Shown here one piece after another: positions 38,031-44,408 of a stretch of DNA of 59,669 bases (position 1 is its first letter; the number at the start of each line of letters is the position of its first letter). The notes under the pieces were generated by a model that was given only the letters and a program-made list of their open reading frames with translations, did no database searches and had not been told where the DNA came from. This stretch comes from a virus: IMG/VR virus record IMGVR_UViG_3300030389_003133, positions 1 to 59,669 of that record, one strand, 5' to 3'. The position numbers and the translations under genes are program-made.

Positions 38031-38465
38031 TTGAACTCAGACTATTTAAAGTATTGGAGAGTAATACGTCAATATATAAAAGTAAAATACGAGATTAGTC
38101 AATCAGAGCTTGACGTGTTACTCTTTTTAAAATCTGAAAAGTATTTTTCTAAAGACAAGTTTAAAGAGTTCGATAGAATATTGTCTTGGGATGAAAACAG
38201 GTTCGACAAGTTACTTCGTGATGGTTGGATAGAAGTGTTCAGAAAACGAAAAGGTAAAACAAAAGGACTGTACTCATTATCATATAAGTCAGTAAGGCTA
38301 TTAACATCACTCTATAAAAAATTAAATGGAGAAGAACTACCCACATCTCCTTCTCAAAACCCCATGTTTTTAAAAAATGTTTCATACACGGATAGAAGAT
38401 ATAGAGAAGCTATCATGAAGATGAATGAATTTATTCGACAACAACGACATCACGCTCCTGAATGA
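38031..38465 (+). CDS. Winged-helix DNA-binding-like protein (144 aa)
   Basis: Start TTG at 38031 chosen: there is no in-frame ATG before residue ~100, and upstream codons overlap the promoter. Residues ~20-95 fit a MarR-like winged helix: helices SQSELDVLLFLKSEKYFS and RFDKLLRDGWIEVF, a basic wing RKRKGKTKG, then YSLSYKSVRLLTSLYKK. It is the only plus-strand gene inside the minus block. Its 3' end overlaps the GroES-like gene by 35 nt, antisense. Probably a regulator of late genes (inference). Confidence 0.65.
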   Translation: MNSDYLKYWRVIRQYIKVKYEISQSELDVLLFLKSEKYFSKDKFKEFDRILSWDENRFDKLLRDGWIEVFRKRKGKTKGLYSLSYKSVRLLTSLYKKLNGEELPTSPSQNPMFLKNVSYTDRRYREAIMKMNEFIRQQRHHAPE

Positions 38466-38688
38466 TTGTCACCATCTCACCTTTAATTACAAGCGTATAA
38501 GAGTTTCTAGTATCGTAGTATATAATATCATTTTCTTTTAAATGTATTACATCGGAACCGGGTATTTTTATTTTTCCTTTTTGATACCTAAATGATTTAG
38601 CGTCATTATTTGAAAGAAGTAGTCCGCTCTCAGTGGTTATTTGTTCCTCTATTTTTTCAATGACTATGTTCTTCCCTATTGCTTTCAT
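38431..38688 (-). CDS. GroES-like co-chaperonin (85 aa)
   Basis: Cpn10-like: N-terminal strand AIGKNIVIEKIEEQ, a mobile-loop-like TTESGLLLSNND (about residues 18-29), a KGKIKIPGSD turn, then LKENDIIYYDTRN and a closing VIKGEMVTIIQERDVVVV. Slightly shorter than bacterial GroES (~97 aa). It is last in the groEL operon with overlapping starts, so it would cap the phage GroEL. Confidence 0.8.
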   Translation of the reverse strand: MKAIGKNIVIEKIEEQITTESGLLLSNNDAKSFRYQKGKIKIPGSDVIHLKENDIIYYDTRNSYTLVIKGEMVTIIQERDVVVVE

Positions 38689-38929
38689 CGTCTGCTTTAC
38701 TTAACCAATTACCTTCTAAGTCTCTTATGCCATAGCCTTGTCTTAATAATAATTTAATACATTGAGTTTGTTGTTTGACTCTTTCTTTTATTTTATGTGA
38801 ATAAAACAACTCTCCCTTTATAGGGTTTTCAATAACTATAAAGTTATTATCCTCTAATAGTTTTTGAGCGGCTTCTATCTCTTTTTGTTTAGTTCTAAAT
38901 GCTTCGAATATTTGATTACTTATTACCAT
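38657..38929 (-). CDS. Chaperonin-operon protein, unknown (90 aa)
   Basis: Helical N-terminus (FRTKQKEIEAAQKLLEDNNF) and an IKERVKQQTQCIKLLLRQGY helix. It overlaps GroES-like by 32 nt and the 40-aa gene by 14 nt, so translation is coupled. No family recognised; may bind a substrate of the chaperonin (speculative). Confidence 0.6.
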   Translation of the reverse strand: MVISNQIFEAFRTKQKEIEAAQKLLEDNNFIVIENPIKGELFYSHKIKERVKQQTQCIKLLLRQGYGIRDLEGNWLSKADDESNREEHSH

Positions 38930-39038
38930 CTTTATTTAATTTTTCGTTTTTAAGTTTTGTTTTTTCTCGTACAGATTTATTTGGAAATATTTTATCTATA
39001 TATTTTTTCATTCCGTCTGTATGTTCTCTTTGTCTCAT
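38916..39038 (-). CDS. Small basic protein in chaperonin operon (40 aa)
   Basis: MRQREHTDGMKKYIDKIFPN, then KSVREKTKLKN. The ATG overlaps the GroEL stop (TAATG). Unknown function. Confidence 0.6.
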   Translation of the reverse strand: MRQREHTDGMKKYIDKIFPNKSVREKTKLKNEKLNKDGNK

Positions 39039-40648
39039 TATGCTGAGGTTTCATAACTACGTGCCATAGTAACTATAGCATTAGTTGATAAAATAGTAAC
39101 GGCTACCGATACTGCATTTTGTAAAGCCTGTCTTGTAACTTTTACAGGGTCTATTACTCCAAGAGTCATTAGATAACCATACTTTTCTTTTTTTACATCA
39201 TAACCATAATTAGCACCTTTGCTATTTTTATAAATCTCTTTTAGTTCTAATCCTGCGTTTACTAATATCTGATTCATTGGTGCTGACAATGATTCAGCTA
39301 AAATTGCATAAGCAATTTTTTTTGAAAAATTTTCTTCACTGTTTTCCTGAACCGCACAAGACTTGGCATGATTATATAACGCTAGTCCTCCGCCCGGTAG
39401 TATGCCTTCTTCAAGAGCACTACGTACGGCACACACCGCATCGTCTACTCTATCAAACAATTCTTTTTGTTCTAAGTCTGTATTACCACCAACATATACA
39501 ACACCTATACCTCCGGTTAGCGAAGCTATCCTTTGGTTTATAAAATCTTTATCTTGTTTCTTTGTGGCTTCTTCATACGCCTCATGTAGTTGTGCAACTC
39601 TTTCTTCAACTTCTTCATTGGATGAATCTTCATCTTTCACGATGACTGTTGAGTCACGGCTAACTATCACCTTAGCACAATGACCCAAATCGTTGAAACT
39701 AATCAAACTCAAATCATCGCCTGTCTTTTCGCTAAAGTAAGTTGCACCTATGCTTATTGCAATATCCTGCATTAACTCGTGTTGTCTGTATCCAAAGTCC
39801 GGCGGGACTATGTTACATATCTTTAAACCATTCTTTATTACATTAGCTGCTAAAGTATTTATAACGTTTGTAGAGCACGGAGCTATAATCAAAAGTTTCT
39901 TGCCTTCTGATATTATTGGTTTTAATATATTTTCTATTTGGAGTATGTTGCTTATCTCTCCATCACAAACTAATACGTATGTGTCTTCAAAGACACACTC
40001 ATCTCTCTTTTGGTCATTGATAAATAAGCCTGAAGAATATCCTCTTTTAATTTTTATTCCTTTAGTAGTTTCATAATATGTAGATGAGGTTTTACTTTTT
40101 TCTACTGTGACTACTCCATCCTTACCTACGCTTTCGTAAACGTCCGCAATAATTCCACCAACTTTTTTATCGTTGTTGGCTGATATAATGGCAACGTCCC
40201 GTAATCTTTTTTCGTCTAGCTTCTTGCCTTTTACTTTGAGAGACTTTGAAATTAATTTCGTAATCTCTACCAAATGTCGCAAGACCTCCGTTCGATTTAC
40301 TTTCGAATCTATTAATTTTGTACCTGCATCTACTAATGCTTCTGCTAATACAATAGCAGTTGTCGTTCCATCACCTGCTGAGGTAGCAGTTCTATCTGCA
40401 GCTTCTTTCATCATTCTAACCGCAAGGTTTTCAACCGGGTCTAATAATGAAATTGACTTTGCTACAGTAACACCATCTTTAGTTACTGTTATACCATGTA
40501 AGTGTTCAGGGGATTCTATTAACACAGTGTTTCCTCGAGGACCGAGGGTCGACTTCACTGCGTTAGCGATTTGCTTAATTCCTTTGATTAGTTTTTCTCT
40601 GCCTTCATTATTGAAATGAAGTTCTTTAGGATTGAAACCTTTCTGCAT
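39038..40648 (-). CDS. groEL: Phage-encoded GroEL chaperonin (536 aa)
   Basis: Full-length group I chaperonin. Seen in order: TLGPRGNTVLI (about 38-48), VTKDGVTVAKSI, nucleotide-site GDGTTTAIVLAEAL (about 91-104), ANNDKKVGG, GKDGVVTVEKS, an apical domain with SGLFIND, SLTGGIGVVYVGG, and VDDAVCAVRSALEEG followed by LPGGGLAL. The catalytic Asp residues of the family are in place. The usual Gly-Met-rich tail is missing (ends ARSYETSA). First gene of a four-gene operon with GroES-like last. Likely folds the capsid or the very large fibre and internal proteins (inference). Confidence 0.96.
   Translation of the reverse strand: MQKGFNPKELHFNNEGREKLIKGIKQIANAVKSTLGPRGNTVLIESPEHLHGITVTKDGVTVAKSISLLDPVENLAVRMMKEAADRTATSAGDGTTTAIVLAEALVDAGTKLIDSKVNRTEVLRHLVEITKLISKSLKVKGKKLDEKRLRDVAIISANNDKKVGGIIADVYESVGKDGVVTVEKSKTSSTYYETTKGIKIKRGYSSGLFINDQKRDECVFEDTYVLVCDGEISNILQIENILKPIISEGKKLLIIAPCSTNVINTLAANVIKNGLKICNIVPPDFGYRQHELMQDIAISIGATYFSEKTGDDLSLISFNDLGHCAKVIVSRDSTVIVKDEDSSNEEVEERVAQLHEAYEEATKKQDKDFINQRIASLTGGIGVVYVGGNTDLEQKELFDRVDDAVCAVRSALEEGILPGGGLALYNHAKSCAVQENSEENFSKKIAYAILAESLSAPMNQILVNAGLELKEIYKNSKGANYGYDVKKEKYGYLMTLGVIDPVKVTRQALQNAVSVAVTILSTNAIVTMARSYETSA
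39981..39996. repeat. GTGTC palindrome copy, in groEL
   Basis: GTGTCTTCAAAGACAC; the coding strand reads C-V-F-E-D-T in the apical domain. Confidence 0.95.
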
Positions 40649-40672
40649 ACTAAATTGAATTTAATTGTTATG

Positions 40673-40680
40673 CAAAGGTA
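40673..40680 (-). promoter_or_regulatory. -7 box of the chaperonin operon
   Basis: The minus strand reads TACCTTTGCATAACAATTAA, 25 nt before the groEL ATG. The rest of 40681-40835 is AT-rich with no gene seen; AAGCATTTT is repeated at 40779-40797. Confidence 0.5.
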
Positions 40681-40840
40681 CTAAAATAAATTTAGAAATA
40701 AATGCTTTCTTTTTATGCTGCTATACTACTACTACTCTTATTGCCGATATTCTTTTTTTTTAAATGCGAGGCTTTAAACTAAGCATTTTAAGCATTTTAT
40801 AATTAAGTAGTTGATAGTCAATAAGTTATGAAAAAAAAGT

Positions 40841-40873
40841 AAGCACAAACTGAACACAAACTAAGCACAGAGT
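40841..40873. repeat. Three 11-bp iterons, locus A
   Basis: AAGCACAAACT, GAACACAAACT, AAGCACAGAGT in tandem with 11-bp period, followed by TAAC. The same unit recurs upstream of the primase gene at 50517. One helical turn per unit suggests a protein-binding array, such as a replication-initiator or regulator site. Confidence 0.75.
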
Positions 40874-40882
40874 TAACATAAG

Positions 40883-40925
40883 GGCATAAAAAAAAGGGAC
40901 CTTCCTCTTCCAAAAGCCCCTTTTC
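40883..40925 (-). terminator. Terminator after the 65-aa gene
   Basis: On the minus strand GAAAAGGGG ... CCCTTTTTTT: arms at 40892-40898 and 40918-40924, ending in a T-run. It lies 44 nt after the stop of the gene at 40969. Confidence 0.7.
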
Positions 40926-40968
40926 AATCAAACATCAATCACTATAATTTACGACACTTATAGTATTT

Positions 40969-41166
40969 TTATTTTTTAAATAAGTCTATGTTAGCCTTAG
41001 CAAGTTCATTACCTTCGGCAATCATTTGTACTTTTTTATAACGCTTCATTGAGTTCTTCATATCAATCATTGCAGTGATACCCATTTGAGGTGTGGGTGC
41101 GTTATTGATAAGCCTTCCGTCTTTTACTTCATAGCCCATCATTGAAGGTGGTATTTTAAAATGCAT
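40969..41166 (-). CDS. Small protein of unknown function (65 aa)
   Basis: MHFKIPPSMMGYEVKDGRLI, then a basic helix MKNSMKRYKKVQMIAEGNEL. It has its own promoter box (41189) and terminator, so it is an independent transcript at the edge of the divergence region. Possibly a regulator; not recognised. Confidence 0.65.
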   Translation of the reverse strand: MHFKIPPSMMGYEVKDGRLINNAPTPQMGITAMIDMKNSMKRYKKVQMIAEGNELAKANIDLFKK

Positions 41167-41188
41167 AACTTATAATTTTTTGTTTCTA

Positions 41189-41196
41189 CAAAGATA
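41189..41196 (-). promoter_or_regulatory. -7 box of the 65-aa gene
   Basis: The minus strand reads TATCTTTGTAGAAACAAAAA, 23 nt before the ATG at 41166. Confidence 0.5.
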
Positions 41197-41229
41197 GTAA
41201 AATTTTATTTAGGTGTATGTAGTATTTAG

Positions 41230-41440
41230 GTCCCCCCACCCCACCGGCACCGCACCCTGCTGCGGAAGTCCGTTTTTTTTCTTGGGGGGGGTCGTCGTTT
41301 TTGTGCTGCGGTTCTGATTTTTTTGGCTTTTTCTGTGGTCCCTTTGTCCCTGTGACCTGTAACCTGTTGACGTTCCCCCGTTCCCCCGTTCCTTTGCCCC
41401 CGTTTGGACCGTTAACGTTCCCCCGTTAACGTTCTCCGCC
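41230..41440. other. C/T-rich, iteron-bearing divergence region, possible replication origin
   Basis: There is no gene in 41197-41698. The composition jumps from AT-rich to C/T-rich on the plus strand. A C6 run at 41232-41237 could pair with a G8 run near 41284. GTTCCCCC occurs at 41372, 41380 and 41417. CCGTTAACGTTC is repeated exactly at 41409-41420 and 41423-41434 (14-bp period). TGCTGCGG is repeated near 41260 and 41314. It lies between diverging arms, a usual place for an origin (inference). Confidence 0.5.
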
Positions 41441-41460
41441 CTCTGATTACGTTTTGAAAG

Positions 41461-41468
41461 TATGTTTG
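41461..41468 (+). promoter_or_regulatory. Putative early -7 box next to palindrome
   Basis: TATGTTTG; its last base is the first base of a GTGTC palindrome, which would lie over the start site as an operator would. No -33 box at proper spacing was found. Confidence 0.35.
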
Positions 41469-41483
41469 TGTCTTTAAAGACAC
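41468..41483. repeat. GTGTC palindrome copy, upstream of early operon
   Basis: Perfect GTGTCTTTAAAGACAC in the noncoding leader region, about 150 bp before the main early promoter. Confidence 0.95.
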
Positions 41484-41617
41484 GAAGTTTAAAGGGAACC
41501 GCAAAGCCCCGAAAATTAGAGCATAATAAAACTTAGGGAATTAACAGAGGTCAAAGCCTTGATTTTCAGAGAGAACAAAAGAAAATTAAAAAAAATGTCA
41601 AAAAACACCGTTCAACC

Positions 41618-41648
41618 TTTGGTAGTTTACAGAAAAGAACTATATTTG
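41618..41648 (+). promoter_or_regulatory. Main early promoter (TTTG-N19-TATATTTG)
   Basis: TTTG at 41618-41621 and TATATTTG at 41641-41648 fit the Bacteroidota primary sigma consensus exactly. Start of transcription is expected near 41655. Confidence 0.7.
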
Positions 41649-41652
41649 AACA

Positions 41653-41673
41653 GATGAACGACGAACGTTCATC
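41653..41673 (+). promoter_or_regulatory. 5'-end hairpin of the early transcript
   Basis: GATGAACG pairs perfectly with CGTTCATC around the loop ACGAA, right at the predicted transcript start. It may protect the 5' end or control translation. Confidence 0.6.
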
Positions 41674-41698
41674 GTAATTTAAACTTAAATAATTGAAA

Positions 41699-42325
41699 AT
41701 GAATAATTTAATGCAAATCGAGGCAGATTTTTTAGCCTCACAAAGTGAAGTAAATTTCAGAACTGTTTGGAATTTACAGAATCAAGTAAGCGATGCTAAG
41801 AAATCGAAATTTGATAAGTCGCTAAAGTTAGCGAAGTTAGTGAGCCAATCTTTAGAGTGGTTCAAAAAGCCTGAGACGAAAGGCGAATTACTTGAAGCAG
41901 GTATCGAATGGACCAATGCTGAAGTATTTTTTAACAGAGTGTACGGGTGGCAAAAGTCGTTCGGTCACAAAATGGTTAAAGCAGGTAATCTTGAAACGTC
42001 TTTAGTAACTAAATTCAAGAGAAAATGTACTCAATTAGAGAACAACGGCGAGGATGCAACAAGAAGCATCGAAGCACTTTTGAAATTTGCGAAAGCAGAG
42101 CAAAACGGCGACGAAGCCGAAGTACCAACAAGAGTAAAAACTTTATTCAATTTATCGTTTGCGAAAGACGGTATCAACGGAGAAAGGGGCTATACTTTGA
42201 GAGTAACGGAAACGGGCGAAATCATCGACAACGGCGACGTTGAAAATGATTTAATTGCTAACTACGTTGCGAAACTAGCATCAAGAGTATCAATCGAAAT
42301 TCAAAACTTAAATAATAATCAATAA
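41699..42325 (+). CDS. First early protein, unknown (208 aa)
   Basis: ATG at 41699 chosen over a TTG at 41693. Helical, soluble protein (LKLAKLVSQSLEWFKKPETK, WTNAEVFFNRVYGWQKSFGH) with an acidic C-terminal region. No family recognised. It has the strongest promoter and a leader TTTAAACTTAAAT shared with other early genes; as the first early product it may act on the host (speculative). Confidence 0.75.
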   Translation: MNNLMQIEADFLASQSEVNFRTVWNLQNQVSDAKKSKFDKSLKLAKLVSQSLEWFKKPETKGELLEAGIEWTNAEVFFNRVYGWQKSFGHKMVKAGNLETSLVTKFKRKCTQLENNGEDATRSIEALLKFAKAEQNGDEAEVPTRVKTLFNLSFAKDGINGERGYTLRVTETGEIIDNGDVENDLIANYVAKLASRVSIEIQNLNNNQ

Positions 42326-42329
42326 TTCT

Positions 42330-42345
42330 GTGTCTTTAAAGACAC
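42330..42345. repeat. GTGTC palindrome copy, 4 nt after a stop codon
   Basis: Perfect GTGTCTTTAAAGACAC between the 208-aa and amidoligase-like genes. Confidence 0.95.
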
Positions 42346-42361
42346 CAAAAAACGTAACACA

Positions 42362-43393
42362 ATGAGAAATTTATTAAACAACGGGGTTAAATTCGAAACT
42401 CTAAACGATAACACAAGACGTGGCGAAATTGTCAGTTATCACTGTAAGCCAAACCCCATTGACCGCTCAAAAGCGGAACAAGTCGACATCAACGGTTTAA
42501 AACCCGTCGACCGTCAGAACGTCAAAATTGACGGGGACGAGTTCGAGAGCCGTTTCAAAATTGGTATGGAGTTCGAAAAGAACCGTTTGAATCGTGGTGC
42601 CGTCCAAGAGTACCCGTTATTCTGTGGGTTCGAGAGAGACAGTTCCTGCGGTTTTAGGTCAGGTCAGGGGGGCTATGAAGCGGTAACCCATATAATACCG
42701 CTTATCGGTCCTAGTATGTGGCGAACAAAGGTCTTTAATATGTTCCACGAAGCACGAAAAATAATCGATGATAATTACAGTCCGTCAAACAGTCGTTGCG
42801 GTGGTCATATTACTTTATCGGTTGACGGTATGAGCGGTGCGGACCTGATGCAAAAAGTGAGAAAATTTTCTCCCGTTATACTTGCTATCTTTAGACACCG
42901 CCTGAATAACGGTTATTGTATGGGTAACCCTCAAATGTTGCCTAGTGTATACGACGGGGTCAATTCAAGCCGTTACGACGGCTCCCGTAAGTACGTCGTT
43001 TGTAAGGATACGGGGTTCGGTATCGAGTTCCGTTTGCCGTCCCGTTTCACGTCTGTGAAGCAAACAATAAGACGATACGAGATAATGTATCACCTCTTAG
43101 ATTTTTCGGTCAACAAACCTAATGCGACCTTGCACAAGTTCCATAACACGTTGAAACCTATTTTAATTTCAATGTACGACGGGAATATTGACAAAGTTGA
43201 TGCGGTCATAGATTTGGCGAAGCACTTCGCCAAGTTTATGGAAACGGGCAAAGTGAATCAACACACCGCCCCATGGCTAGAGGGTTGGTGGTCACGACGT
43301 AACCGAGCCTTTGGGTCTTATAGAAGTTGCTATCAAAGAAACTTCAGACCCGACCAAGACACCGTTTTAGAATGGTTGAGGGTTAACGGTTGA
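42362..43393 (+). CDS. Amidoligase-like enzyme (343 aa)
   Basis: Resembles the glutamine-synthetase-fold amidoligases (Amidoligase_2): IGMEFE (67-72) with the metal-binding acids, FERDSSCG (90-97), EAVTHI (106-111), RCGGHI (145-150), and IEFRLPSR (221-228) matching the family's late E-x-R motif. These enzymes are predicted to join amines or amino acids to carboxylates with ATP. In known family neighbourhoods they pair with class II amidotransferase and AIG2-like proteins, and such a fusion lies three small genes downstream. The substrate is unknown. Confidence 0.68.
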   Translation: MRNLLNNGVKFETLNDNTRRGEIVSYHCKPNPIDRSKAEQVDINGLKPVDRQNVKIDGDEFESRFKIGMEFEKNRLNRGAVQEYPLFCGFERDSSCGFRSGQGGYEAVTHIIPLIGPSMWRTKVFNMFHEARKIIDDNYSPSNSRCGGHITLSVDGMSGADLMQKVRKFSPVILAIFRHRLNNGYCMGNPQMLPSVYDGVNSSRYDGSRKYVVCKDTGFGIEFRLPSRFTSVKQTIRRYEIMYHLLDFSVNKPNATLHKFHNTLKPILISMYDGNIDKVDAVIDLAKHFAKFMETGKVNQHTAPWLEGWWSRRNRAFGSYRSCYQRNFRPDQDTVLEWLRVNG

Positions 43394-43431
43394 CACCGAC
43401 ACCAACGGACCTTAGCACGTCCCTAAACTGC

Positions 43432-43484
43432 TACCGTCGGCGGATGTGTATTCGCCCTGATGAGTTCGAAAGAACGAAACGGTA
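43432..43484 (+). ncRNA. Hammerhead ribozyme 1 (type III)
   Basis: Stem III: UACCGU (43432-43437) pairs with ACGGUA (43479-43484). Cleavage triplet GUC, expected cut after 43438. Stem I: GGCGGAU/AUUCGCC, loop GUGU. Core CUGAUGA (43457-43463). Stem II: GUUC-GAAA-GAAC with the preferred G-C closing pair. Core GAA plus A at 43476-43479. All invariant core bases are present. It lies between the amidoligase stop and a small membrane-protein gene, 69 nt before its ATG. Confidence 0.92.
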
Positions 43485-43507
43485 ATTTTAATTTAATACT
43501 TATAAAA

Positions 43508-43729
43508 ATGAAAACTTTAAACATTATTCAAAATTCAATCTTAACAATCGTTACACTGTTTGTAATTTCTACATCAATGCGTATACTTTGGCACGTCATC
43601 ACAACCGACGGGGTCGGGGTATCGTGGGCATCTGTAGGGGTCGGGTTATTGTTGGGGTCGTTCCTTGCCTTTCTATGTGGAATGGTCATCACGTTGGTGG
43701 TCAACCTATGGAAAGAAACAATAGCATAG
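43508..43729 (+). CDS. Small two-TM membrane protein (73 aa)
   Basis: ATG at 43508 (MKTLNIIQNSILTIVTLFVI); longer versions would run through the ribozyme. Two hydrophobic helices (about 6-25 and 42-66) with a G/V-rich second one. Function unknown; membrane localisation likely. Its mRNA would be released by ribozyme 1. Confidence 0.7.
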   Translation: MKTLNIIQNSILTIVTLFVISTSMRILWHVITTDGVGVSWASVGVGLLLGSFLAFLCGMVITLVVNLWKETIA

Positions 43730-43746
43730 GCAGAGTCTAAGGGGTT

Positions 43747-43762
43747 GTGTCTTTAAAGACAC
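43747..43762. repeat. GTGTC palindrome copy, upstream of ribozyme 2
   Basis: Perfect copy, 17 nt after the stop of the 73-aa gene. GGGG and CCCC flank it and extend the stem. Confidence 0.95.
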
Positions 43763-43768
43763 CGCCCC

Positions 43769-43817
43769 CCGTAACGGGATGAGTGTCCCGTCTGATGATT
43801 CCAAAAGGATGAAACGG
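43769..43817 (+). ncRNA. Hammerhead ribozyme 2 (type III)
   Basis: Stem III: CCGU (43769-43772) with ACGG (43814-43817). Cleavage triplet GUA, cut expected after 43773. Stem I: ACGGGA/UCCCGU, loop UGAGUG. Core CUGAUGA (43792-43798). Stem II: UCC/GGA with loop AAAA; the position normally G-C (10.1-11.1) is U-U. GAAA at 43811-43814. 63 nt before the next ATG. The mismatch could slow cleavage. Confidence 0.82.
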
Positions 43818-43836
43818 TAACTTAAAATTTAATAAA

Positions 43837-43974
43837 ATGAAACTAGAAAACTTTAAATGGACAGACGAACTTGTAATGCGATTTGATGGTACATTATTTA
43901 CCTTCGGTCAAAGTAAAGAAAGTAAGATAAAAGAGTTCAAAGAAATGATAATTAATGAATTAAACAATCAATAA
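43837..43974 (+). CDS. Small protein (45 aa)
   Basis: MKLENFKWTDELVMRFDGTL, then FTFGQSKESKIKEFKEMI. Starts just after ribozyme 2 with the leader CTTAAAATTTAATAAA and ends 1 nt before the next ATG. Unknown. Confidence 0.7.
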   Translation: MKLENFKWTDELVMRFDGTLFTFGQSKESKIKEFKEMIINELNNQ

Positions 43975-43975
43975 T

Positions 43976-44161
43976 ATGTATACAGTAGTAGGACCGTGGT
44001 CCAATGAAAAAACCACACAATGTGTAATTGAAAAGATACACAGTTGGAGTTATGAAACCAACAAAGGATACATTAACAAGAATTATTGTTATTGTAATGA
44101 AGCGACCGCAAAGGTTGGCGACACAATAAAAGTAAAGGAAAGATTTTTACAAAACTTTTAA
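43976..44161 (+). CDS. Small protein (61 aa)
   Basis: MYTVVGPWSNEKTTQCVIEK, with a Y/N/C-rich middle and KVGDTIKVKERF at the end, beta-rich. Coupled to its neighbours by 1-nt gaps. Not recognised. Confidence 0.65.
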   Translation: MYTVVGPWSNEKTTQCVIEKIHSWSYETNKGYINKNYCYCNEATAKVGDTIKVKERFLQNF

Positions 44162-44162
44162 T

Positions 44163-44336
44163 ATGGAAGCACTAAAGTCTTATACAATTTACTACAAAGG
44201 AAAGCCCGTCTCACGAGAGGCGGGTTATACCAAGTACCACGCCCTAGACAAGGCGTATACAAATTTGTCTCAAAAATACAAAGGTATCGAGAGAAAAAAC
44301 CTAGACACCAAAAAAAATAAATTTGGTTATGTCTAA
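44163..44336 (+). CDS. Small basic protein (57 aa)
   Basis: MEALKSYTIYYKGKPVSREA, then GYTKYHALDKAYTNLSQKYK. Its 3' end overlaps the -33 box of the promoter for the amidotransferase fusion. Confidence 0.65.
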   Translation: MEALKSYTIYYKGKPVSREAGYTKYHALDKAYTNLSQKYKGIERKNLDTKKNKFGYV

Positions 44337-44353
44337 ATTTTGTCGTATCTTTG
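44322..44353 (+). promoter_or_regulatory. Early promoter (TTTG-N20-TATCTTTG)
   Basis: TTTG 44322-44325 and TATCTTTG 44346-44353, an exact Bacteroidota-type pair, upstream of the amidotransferase fusion. Confidence 0.7.
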
Positions 44354-44373
44354 TTTAATATTAATCGAGTTCT

Positions 44374-44389
44374 GTGTCTTTTTAGGCAC
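44374..44389 (+). repeat. Degenerate GTGTC element in a 5' leader
   Basis: GTGTCTTTTTAGGCAC departs from the palindrome at three positions but can still fold as RNA (GUGUCU/AGGCAC, loop UUUU, one G-U pair). The hairpin thus survives although DNA symmetry is lost. Confidence 0.55.
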
Positions 44390-44408
44390 CGCTCACAAAT
44401 TTAATTTT

